From an uncultured Opitutaceae bacterium (GTDB lineage Bacteria > Verrucomicrobiota > Verrucomicrobiia > Opitutales > Opitutaceae), in contig CAKZMS010000685.1 in assembly GCA_937128785.1 (NCBI GenBank), positions 1-9,385 of the forward strand: a stretch of DNA of 9,385 nt. The letters are read 5' to 3'. The notes below the pieces were generated by a model, which searched no databases, was not told the DNA's origin, and worked only from the letters and a program-made list of their open reading frames with translations. Of the stretch, positions 1 through 5,314 are shown piece after piece; position 1 is the first letter of the stretch; every line of letters starts with the position of its first letter. The position numbers and the translations under genes were made by a program.

Positions 1-1
1 T

Positions 2-1456
2 TGGAAGCAAAGCGGCATCACCACTCCGGCTGAGTTTGTGCGACTGCGTTTCGGGCCCAAGGCCGTGCATGCTTACACGTGGGCGGTGATGGGTTATCGT
101 GCCACGAGTGCAGCCGTCTCGTTGTATGCGTTGGCGGTGCTGTTGTCGGCGTTGATTCCGGTGCCGGAGGGATGGTTTTTTCGGGATGCGGCGACGGGCA
201 ACTTGTCGGTGGCCTGGGCGATTGTGGCATTCGGGCTCATCGTCGTGATCTACACGGTAACCGGTGGATTGTGGGCCGTGCTCATGACCGACGTGCTGCA
301 GTTCATCGTGCTGTATCTGGCCATCGGTTTTGTGGTGCCGTTGTTGTTGGGTGAAGTCGGCGGGGTGGCGGCGTTTGCGCAGAATCTGCCAGCCGGCTTC
401 GTGCAACTGACCAACCACGAGTTCACCTGGGTGTTCCTCGCGGGTTGGTCGGCTCTCCACTTTTTTATGGTGGGGGCCGAGTGGGCGTTTGTGCAGCGGT
501 TCATCTGCGTGCGCACGGCTCGTGACGCGCGGAAGAGCGCGTGGCTATTTGGGGTCCTCTATCTGGTCAGTCCGTTGTTCTGGATGTTGCCGCCGTTGAT
601 TTTTCGCACGATCGATGGGTCGGCGAATCCGGAGGAAGCCTACATTCTGGCGGCGTGGTTGGTGCTGCCGGCTGGGATGTTGGGCTTGATGGTCGCAGCC
701 ATGTTTTCGGCGACGGCATCGATGGTGAGCAGTCAACTCAACGTGTTTGCCGGAGTGCTCACGCAGGACATCGTGCTGCCGTTGCTCAAGCGGCGCCCGG
801 ACGAGGCCGGCGTAATCCGGATGGGTCGCGTCATGACGTTGGTTTTGGGCGCGATGATGATTGGGGTCGCGTTGCTGGTGCCGTGGTTGGGTGGGGCGGA
901 AAAGGTGATCTTGAGCGTCACGAGTTTGATCGTGGGGCCGCTGTTGCTGCCGTTGTTGTGGTCGTTGTTCAGTCGAAAGGTATTGGCGGTGGATGTGGCG
1001 ATCGCGGGGGGGGTGTGCTTTGGCTTGGGCGCGGTGGTGCGATTTGGGTTGGGCGAGAATTCTTGGTTCGCCGGATGGCCGGGCATTGCCGCGCTGGCCA
1101 CGATGGTGGAGTCGAGTCCGCGCAATGTGGATGTGGTGATCGGGGTGGTGATGCCGGCGGCCCTGATGGCGATCGCGGAGTTGCGGCGTCGAGATCCGGC
1201 GGCGGGTGCCGAGGCCGTGCAGGAATTGGCTTCGCGATCTGCGGTTGAGCCCGCTGTTCAGTCGTTGGCCGAGCTGGTGCGGCCGGCTCGGGTGGTCGGG
1301 TGGAGTTTGGCGACGTGCGCCGTCCTGTTGGCTGTGTTGGCGGTATTTTGGGCAGAAGATCGGATGCTCTTGAGCGTGGCCGTGGTGGTGTTGGCGGCGA
1401 TGGCGGGGCCGGCCTTGTGGTGGAAACCGCGAAGCCACGAGCTTTTGGATAGGTAA
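2..1456 (+). CDS. Sodium:solute symporter (SSS family), 5'-truncated by window edge
   Basis: Inner-membrane secondary transporter that would couple sodium entry to uptake of an organic solute (sugar, sialic acid, amino acid or similar); the substrate cannot be read from the sequence. The frame is open from base 2, so the start lies outside the window; about 484 residues are visible and the missing N-terminus is probably one or two membrane segments. The visible part opens with TPAEFVRLRFG, the cytoplasmic loop after an early helix that is typical of the family. The hallmark YTVTGGLWAVLMTDVLQ lies at about 251-301, and the sodium-site helix AMFSATASMVSSQLNVFAG, with its run of small hydroxyl residues, lies around 694-750. 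About ten to twelve hydrophobic helices are interrupted by a long polar stretch near 1190-1290, between the last two or three helices. An internal GTG at 38 is not the real start because conserved family sequence precedes it. Confident of family; no substrate assigned. Confidence 0.9.
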   Translation, partial: WKQSGITTPAEFVRLRFGPKAVHAYTWAVMGYRATSAAVSLYALAVLLSALIPVPEGWFFRDAATGNLSVAWAIVAFGLIVVIYTVTGGLWAVLMTDVLQFIVLYLAIGFVVPLLLGEVGGVAAFAQNLPAGFVQLTNHEFTWVFLAGWSALHFFMVGAEWAFVQRFICVRTARDARKSAWLFGVLYLVSPLFWMLPPLIFRTIDGSANPEEAYILAAWLVLPAGMLGLMVAAMFSATASMVSSQLNVFAGVLTQDIVLPLLKRRPDEAGVIRMGRVMTLVLGAMMIGVALLVPWLGGAEKVILSVTSLIVGPLLLPLLWSLFSRKVLAVDVAIAGGVCFGLGAVVRFGLGENSWFAGWPGIAALATMVESSPRNVDVVIGVVMPAALMAIAELRRRDPAAGAEAVQELASRSAVEPAVQSLAELVRPARVVGWSLATCAVLLAVLAVFWAEDRMLLSVAVVVLAAMAGPALWWKPRSHELLDR

Positions 1457-1558
1457 TGGGTCGGGGAGGGGGATGTGGGGCTCACTCATCGCCCGGGTGA
1501 ATGGGTATTCGGATTTCCGAGTGGTGCTGGGCGGGATCATTTTGCAGCGTATGCGGTG

Positions 1559-1930
1559 ATGACTCCTTTTCCCTCGCTCAACGTCCTCGGTGGAGAACTA
1601 CGGCCGTGTTCCAGTGATCCGGTAACCGGGTTCTTTCGCAACGGTCACTGTGACACGTGTGCGGAGGATCACGGTTGCCATACGGTGTGCGTGGAGGTGA
1701 CGCAGGCGTTTTTGGAATCCAATTTGAGGGCGGGCAACGACCTCGTCACGCCGCGTCCGGAGTATCATTTCCCCGGACTCAAGCCGGGTGATCGGTGGTG
1801 TGTTTGTGCGGGCCGCTGGTTGGAGGCGACCGAAGCCGGTGAGCCCTCACCGGTCATTCTAAATGCGACCCCTCGGCGGACCCGGGCGGGCGTGCCACTA
1901 GAGATCCTGCAGCAGCATGCGACGAGCTGA
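1559..1930 (+). CDS. DUF2237 family protein
   Basis: Small, probably soluble protein of the DUF2237 family; its biochemical function is not known to me. The conserved family signature is clear: NVLGGELRPCSSDPVTGFFRNGHC near the N-terminus, then HTVCVEVTQAFLE, GNDLVTPRPEYHFPGLKPGDRWCVCAGRW and a C-terminal VPLEILQQHA. Several cysteines cluster here and could bind a metal or sit near the active site, but that is inference. I chose the ATG at 1559 because family homology starts only six residues later and the resulting 123 aa matches the usual size of about 120 to 125. A GTG at 1475, preceded by a G-rich Shine-Dalgarno-like stretch at 1464-1472, would add 28 residues with no family resemblance and cannot be fully excluded. 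The gene follows the symporter by about 100 bp and converges on tspO with a 6-bp gap; no terminator hairpin is evident in that gap. Confidence 0.85.
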   Translation: MTPFPSLNVLGGELRPCSSDPVTGFFRNGHCDTCAEDHGCHTVCVEVTQAFLESNLRAGNDLVTPRPEYHFPGLKPGDRWCVCAGRWLEATEAGEPSPVILNATPRRTRAGVPLEILQQHATS

Positions 1931-1936
1931 GGGCTC

Positions 1937-2404
1937 CTAGTTGAGCAGCCAGATGGCTTTGTTGAGGGCCGTCGCAAAGGTCACCCAAGCGACGTAAGGG
2001 GCCCACAACCAAGCGGCGACCGGATCGATCCTACGGAGGCGAAATTGGATCACTACCAGAATGGTCAAGAGGGCGATGATGTTGATCAAGGCGAGGTCGG
2101 GCCGCTGCATCCCAAAAAACAGAACCGACCACAGGGCGTTGAGCACAAGTTGTGCGCCGTGGAGCCAGAGGGTGGTCGTAGCGCCGGTTTGGTCACGCCT
2201 TTCCCAGATGCGCCATGCCGCGCCGCTCATGAGAATATAGAGTAGTGTCCAAGCGGGTCCGAATACCCAGCTGGGCGGATTCCACGGTGGTTTGGCCAAA
2301 GTGGGATACCATTCGCGCACACTGCCAGCCGTCGCGGATCCCCCGATGGCTGCTACGGTGAATGCAGCAACAAGGAAGAGGGCGAGTGCGATCCAACGAT
2401 TCAT
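1937..2404 (-). CDS. tspO: TspO/MBR family membrane protein (tryptophan-rich sensory protein)
   Basis: Integral membrane protein of 155 aa belonging to the TspO/peripheral benzodiazepine receptor family, whose bacterial members bind porphyrins and influence tetrapyrrole and stress responses. The family signature WYPTLAKPPWNPPSWVFGPAWTLLYILM lies at residues 32-60, and the protein is rich in tryptophan with five hydrophobic helices (about 3-25, 45-68, 79-98, 103-121, 129-153). The second conserved block, ALNAL-W-like (LVLNALWSVLFFGMQRPDLALI), is present at about 86-108. Length is normal, so the gene looks complete. It lies 29 bp downstream of the lysR gene on the same strand and is probably co-transcribed with it; no strong Shine-Dalgarno sequence precedes the ATG. 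A regulatory link to the neighbouring regulator is inference from position only. Confidence 0.93.
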   Translation of the reverse strand: MNRWIALALFLVAAFTVAAIGGSATAGSVREWYPTLAKPPWNPPSWVFGPAWTLLYILMSGAAWRIWERRDQTGATTTLWLHGAQLVLNALWSVLFFGMQRPDLALINIIALLTILVVIQFRLRRIDPVAAWLWAPYVAWVTFATALNKAIWLLN

Positions 2405-2433
2405 GGCGTAGATATGTGGTTATCCAGAAAAGG

Positions 2434-3330
2434 CTAACGAGGCCTTTCCAAGCCCTCGAGAATATCGACGAGTGCATCGACTTCGCGGCGTTGATCCGAG
2501 TCGCGCCAAACGGCGGTAAAACCAAACTGCATGGTCGGACGAGTGAGTTTCAGGAACTTCACCCCGGTCGACTGCAGGCGTCCCATGTCTGCCGGAACGA
2601 GGGCGACGCCAACTCCGGACCCGACGAGTCCAAGTAACTCATTGAGGCCATTGGCATGCAGGACGACATCCGGGGTGATGGCTGCGATCTTGAACAGCCG
2701 CTGATGCATTTTCTCCCGCCCCGGAAAACGTGATTCCTCCAGACTGAGGAAACGATCATTGGCAAACTCGCGCAGTTCCACGCTGCGACGACGGGCGAGA
2801 GGATGGTCCGCGGGGACCACCATGGCCAGAGGCGTGGTGCGGAGTGCGCGCGTGAAAAACTCCGCCTTCACCTTGGCCGACGCAGCGCCGGGCAGGGCGA
2901 GATCCAGCTTCCCTTGGCGCAGCGCGGTGATCTGGTCACCCGGGTGCATTTCCGAGATTTGGATACATACCCGGGGTTGGGTGAGATTGAACTGCTTCAT
3001 TCCTTCCGCCAGCAGACCGGGAAGCGCCGTCGGAATGAAGCCGACCCTGAGATTGATTTTGCGGTCGGCGGTGCTGAATGGTCGCAGAACTTCGCCGAGT
3101 TGCTGCGCACGCAGGAGCACTTCCCGAGCTTGGGTCAGGGCAACCTCGCCGGCGGGCGTGAGGCGCAGTCCTTGTGGTTCGCGGACGAACAGCTCGACGT
3201 CCCACTCAGCCTCCAGATCGCGAATCTGCCTGGAGACCGCAGGCTGCGAAACATTCAGCCGCGCGGCGGCGCGGCTGATGTTGGCCTCCTCGGCGGCCAT
3301 GACGAAATACCTCAAGTGACGAAGCTCCAT
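2434..3330 (-). CDS. LysR-type transcriptional regulator
   Basis: DNA-binding regulator of 298 aa, normal length for the LysR family. Residues 1-60 form the winged helix-turn-helix, beginning MELRHLRYFVMAAEEANISRAAARLN and continuing with SQPAVSRQIRDLEAEWDVELFVR, which includes the recognition helix. A linker helix follows to about residue 90. Residues from about 92 to 290 form the periplasmic-binding-like effector domain (LRVGFIPTALPGLLAEGM at its start; VGSGVGVALVPADM late in the domain). The effector is unknown. The gene is divergent from the pirin-like gene across 77 bp and upstream of tspO on its own strand. As is usual for the family it probably controls itself and the divergent pirin gene, though nothing in the sequence proves that. 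The ATG at 3330 is secure because the homology begins at the first residues. Confidence 0.93.
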   Translation of the reverse strand: MELRHLRYFVMAAEEANISRAAARLNVSQPAVSRQIRDLEAEWDVELFVREPQGLRLTPAGEVALTQAREVLLRAQQLGEVLRPFSTADRKINLRVGFIPTALPGLLAEGMKQFNLTQPRVCIQISEMHPGDQITALRQGKLDLALPGAASAKVKAEFFTRALRTTPLAMVVPADHPLARRRSVELREFANDRFLSLEESRFPGREKMHQRLFKIAAITPDVVLHANGLNELLGLVGSGVGVALVPADMGRLQSTGVKFLKLTRPTMQFGFTAVWRDSDQRREVDALVDILEGLERPR

Positions 3331-3407
3331 TCAGGTATAACAGAAACGCATAGCTGCTTAATCACAAGGTATTGGTCGAATTTCTGGTGGGGTGATATTC
3401 TCCGGTC
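3331..3407. promoter_or_regulatory. Divergent lysR/pirin intergenic region with possible LysR operator
   Basis: This 77-bp gap must hold both divergent promoters. Seen directly: an imperfect inverted repeat TAACAG at 3338-3343 and CTGCTTA at 3354-3360 (one-base bulge), which sits close to the lysR start and has a size compatible with a LysR-type site. A possible pirin promoter is TTGGTC at 3372-3377, an 18-bp spacer and TATTCT at 3396-3401; it would put transcription start almost at the ATG. No Shine-Dalgarno motif precedes either gene. The location as a control region is well supported by gene layout; the individual boxes are weak matches found by eye. Confidence 0.4.
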
Positions 3408-4139
3408 ATGAACTCAACCCAATCCACCCAAAGCACCGTCACGAAGCGTCCCGCCAATGAGCGCGGCCAGGCCAACCACGGCTGGTTGCAGGCTCGGTTC
3501 ACGTTCTCTTTTGCCGACTATTTTGATCCGAACCACATGGGCTTCCAGTCCCTGCGGGTGATGAACAATGACACCATCGCTCCAAGCGGCGGATTCCCAA
3601 CTCACCCCCATTCCGACATGGAGATCTTCACTTACGTGATTGAAGGACAAATAGCCCACAAGGACAGCATGGGCAACGGCTCGACCATCGAGGCGGGTGA
3701 CCTGCAATACATGAGTGCCGGCAGCGGCGTGTATCACAGCGAATTCAACCCTTCCGACGAGAATCCGGCTCAGCTTTACCAAGTGTGGCTGCGACCGAAC
3801 GAGAAAGGCGGCGAGCCCCGCTATGCCGAAAAGAAACTCGGTGAATCAGCCGCAGTCAACACGCTGACGTTGTTGTTCTCGGGTGACGCTCGCGATGGCT
3901 CCACCGCAATCCGCCAAGACGCCGAAATTCACTTCGGTCGTCTGGATGCCAGCGCGAAGTTGGATGTCCCGGCAGACACGACTCGGCCTCACGCCTGGCT
4001 GCAGGTTATCTCCGGCGAAGTTGGCGTTCTTGGCGAAACGCTCGGCACGGGAGATGGCGTCGCGATTGAAAACGAGCCTAAGGCGTTTGCCGTCGAGGCG
4101 AGTGCTGATGCCAAGTTTCTGATCTTCCGGCTCAGCTGA
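3408..4139 (+). CDS. Pirin family bicupin protein (YhhW/quercetin dioxygenase-like)
   Basis: Cytoplasmic bicupin of 243 aa. Relatives such as E. coli YhhW/YhaK and human pirin bind a metal, and some show quercetin 2,3-dioxygenase activity in vitro; the physiological substrate is uncertain. The N-terminal cupin carries the full ligand set: His66 and His68 in THPHSDMEI, and His110 and Glu112 in YHSEFN, with spacing matching the known pirin ligands. Other family markers are RPANERGQANHGWLQARFTFSFADYFDP at residues 14-41, THPHSDMEIFTYVIEGQIAHKDSMGN at 65-90 and the QVWLRP strand at 125-130. The C-terminal cupin (about 165-243) lacks obvious ligands, as is normal. It is divergent from the lysR gene and followed by a strong terminator, so probably transcribed alone. 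An enzymatic role is inference; redox or stress sensing is equally possible. Confidence 0.9.
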   Translation: MNSTQSTQSTVTKRPANERGQANHGWLQARFTFSFADYFDPNHMGFQSLRVMNNDTIAPSGGFPTHPHSDMEIFTYVIEGQIAHKDSMGNGSTIEAGDLQYMSAGSGVYHSEFNPSDENPAQLYQVWLRPNEKGGEPRYAEKKLGESAAVNTLTLLFSGDARDGSTAIRQDAEIHFGRLDASAKLDVPADTTRPHAWLQVISGEVGVLGETLGTGDGVAIENEPKAFAVEASADAKFLIFRLS

Positions 4140-4151
4140 TTTCCCGGAATG

Positions 4152-4191
4152 GGGAGGGGGCCGTGGTCGGACCCTTTCCTCTCCCTTTTTT
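4152..4191 (+). terminator. Rho-independent terminator after the pirin gene
   Basis: A G-rich arm GGGAGGGGG at 4152-4160 pairs with TCCTCTCCC at 4177-4185 (nine pairs, two of them G-T), directly followed by six T at 4186-4191. The 16-base loop contains a small nested GGT/ACC hairpin. It begins 12 bp after the pirin stop and ends 36 bp before the DoxX-like start, implying that the DoxX-like gene has its own promoter or relies on read-through. Confidence 0.65.
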
Positions 4192-4227
4192 CCGATGCAA
4201 TATCCTGTTTCAAACTAACTCATTATC

Positions 4228-4611
4228 ATGAAAGAGAAAATAACTGGAGGCCTGCTGGGCCTGGTGTTCGTGGTCTTCGGCCTGAACTACTTTTTAAATT
4301 TCCTGCCGAATCCGCCGATGGAGGAAGGCTCGCCGCCGGCGATGTTCATCGGCGCGATGTATTCCACCGGGTTCCTCGGCTTCGTTAAGGTGCTGGAAAT
4401 TCTCGGTGGAGTGTTGGTGGCGATTCCCCCCCTGCGACGTCTCGGACTGCTTATTCTCGGACCGATTGCCGTGAACATCCTGGCCTTCAATGTCTTCGTC
4501 GCTCCCGGCGGCTGGACCCAACCGCCCGTGCTGATCGTGGTGGCTCTCTCGGTCTTTCTCCTCTGGGCCGAGCGTAAATCCTTCGCCGGCCTGATCAAAG
4601 GCAACGAGTAG
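4228..4611 (+). CDS. DoxX-like small integral membrane protein
   Basis: Membrane protein of 127 aa with four hydrophobic helices (about residues 6-28, 44-66, 73-92 and 98-117), consistent with the DoxX/DoxX-like superfamily of small four-helix proteins. Features seen: an N-terminal GLVFVVFGLNYFLNFLP helix, the FVKVLEILGGVLVAIPPLRRLGLLILGPIAVNI segment typical of DoxX-like proteins (charged residue early in helix two, Gly-rich packing, Arg pair in the short loop), and a charged C-terminus. Function is poorly defined in this family; some members associate with quinone or thiosulfate oxidation and oxidative-stress resistance. Its place beside a pirin gene and LysR regulator fits a commonly seen neighbourhood. 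The ATG at 4228 lacks a good Shine-Dalgarno, as do most genes in this window. Confidence 0.8.
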   Translation: MKEKITGGLLGLVFVVFGLNYFLNFLPNPPMEEGSPPAMFIGAMYSTGFLGFVKVLEILGGVLVAIPPLRRLGLLILGPIAVNILAFNVFVAPGGWTQPPVLIVVALSVFLLWAERKSFAGLIKGNE

Positions 4612-4620
4612 CCAGTGCAC

Positions 4621-4676
4621 GGGGTCATGTCGTTACATGTTAATTTTTGAAATTAACATATAACGACATGATCCCC
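4621..4676. repeat. REP/RAYT-like palindromic element (56-bp near-perfect hairpin)
   Basis: The left arm 4621-4646 and right arm 4650-4676 are inverted copies of each other over 26 bases, with a single-base bulge (an extra base near the outer end of the right arm) and one C-A mismatch; the loop is only TTG. The ends read GGGGTCATGTCG on the top strand and the same motif with one inserted A on the bottom. This GGGGTCA-type end resembles palindromes mobilised by REP-associated tyrosine transposases (Y1/IS200-like) in other bacteria; that link is inference, since no transposase is encoded here. It sits 9 bp after the DoxX-like stop, a typical REP location. It could also help terminate transcription, but the T-run after it is only three bases long. 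Confidence 0.75.
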
Positions 4677-4714
4677 TTTGGCGGTGGCTTCGTTTTTGGG
4701 GTTACCGCGTTTTT

Positions 4715-4744
4715 TTGTAATATTTCGTAGAGATTCGCTACTAA
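4715..4744 (+). promoter_or_regulatory. Candidate promoter of the ECF sigma factor operon
   Basis: TTGTAA at 4715-4720 and TACTAA at 4739-4744 are separated by 18 bp, in an AT-rich patch that contrasts with the surrounding GC-rich sequence. The site lies about 25 bp upstream of the likely sigma factor start. It could be a housekeeping promoter or an autoregulated ECF promoter built around the TGTAATATTTCG stretch at 4716-4727; the sequence alone cannot decide. Recognised by eye only. Confidence 0.35.
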
Positions 4745-4768
4745 AGGGGGCATTCTGCTGCGTTCCCC

Positions 4769-5314
4769 TTGCCCGCTACCCCTCAAATTTCCGGCGATTC
4801 GTCTCCCTTGGATTTCCATGCGGAGCTGCTTGAGCGCATGCAGCCGAAGTTGCTGGGCTACATCATTTCGCTGGTGGCGGATGTGACCGACGCGAAAGAC
4901 GTCTTGCAGGAGACCAACTCCGTCATCGCCGCCAAAATCGGGGAGTTGCAACAGGCGGAGCGTTTTGCGACCTGGGCCTACCGCATCGCTTACTTTCAGA
5001 GTCTGGCCTTTTTGAAACGCTGTCGGCGCGACCGGCATGTTTTTGGCGATGAGCTGTTGGCCGACATGGCGGCGCTCAGTGAATCGCTCAACGAAGAGAC
5101 CGAACAAGCCTGGAGCCGGTTGGAGCGCTGCTTGGCGCGTCTGCCCGATCGCTCCCGTCTGGTCGTGAGCGACTACTATTACACCGGTCTGTCGCTCGAT
5201 GAGATCGGGCGCAATCGATCGATGCAGGCCAATCATGTGGCCCAGGTTTTGTATCGGTCACGCCAGGCCTTGCACGCGTGCATCACTCAATTGGAGGAAA
5301 CAGAAAATGAATGA
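4769..5314 (+). CDS. ECF-type RNA polymerase sigma factor (Rhodopirellula/Verrucomicrobium type)
   Basis: Extracytoplasmic-function sigma factor of about 181 aa. Region 2 spans residues 20-90 (LLERMQPKLLGYIISLVADVTDAKDVLQET, then FATWAYRIAYFQSLAFLKRCRRD), and region 4 spans about 115-172 (CLARLPDRSRLVVSDYYYTGLSLDEIG, then a helix-turn-helix ending VLYRSRQALHACI). No region 3 is present, as expected for ECF factors. The start is probably TTG at 4769: an in-frame stop at 4742-4744 limits the search, no ATG or GTG fits between it and region 2, and the next ATG (at 4838) would cut into region 2. The purine-rich AAAGGGGG at 4743-4750 is rather far upstream. The stop overlaps the next gene by 8 bp, implying translational coupling with a membrane protein whose N-terminus looks like its anti-sigma partner. 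Its stimulus and regulon are unknown. Confidence 0.9.
   Translation: MPATPQISGDSSPLDFHAELLERMQPKLLGYIISLVADVTDAKDVLQETNSVIAAKIGELQQAERFATWAYRIAYFQSLAFLKRCRRDRHVFGDELLADMAALSESLNEETEQAWSRLERCLARLPDRSRLVVSDYYYTGLSLDEIGRNRSMQANHVAQVLYRSRQALHACITQLEETENE
5293..5298 (+). promoter_or_regulatory. Shine-Dalgarno site deciding the start of the haem-protein gene
   Basis: GGAGGA lies eight bases before the ATG at 5307 and inside the 3' end of the sigma factor gene. It is the clearest ribosome-binding site in the window. It selects ATG 5307 over the in-frame upstream ATG at 5199, whose extra 36 codons merely read through the sigma factor gene in another frame. Confidence 0.75.

Noticed and set aside
545..1540. 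Long minus-strand open frame (331 codons) across the symporter
   Set aside because: Rich in His, Arg, Pro and Gln, with no recognisable motif; it is the shadow of a GC-rich membrane-protein gene with strong SSS signatures on the plus strand.
2803..3411. Plus-strand open frame of 202 codons opposite lysR
   Set aside because: No family resemblance; it lies antisense to a complete LysR regulator and runs across the divergent promoter region.
4621..4676. Simple rho-independent terminator for the DoxX-like gene
   Set aside because: The stem is 26 bp with AT-rich inner part and only three T afterwards, unlike a standard terminator; a REP-type palindrome fits better, although a side role in termination remains possible.
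5199..5306. Upstream ATG at 5199 as start of the haem-protein gene
   Set aside because: The extra 36 codons overlap sigma region 4 in another frame, have no hydrophobic or family-like character, and the strong GGAGGA site points to ATG 5307.
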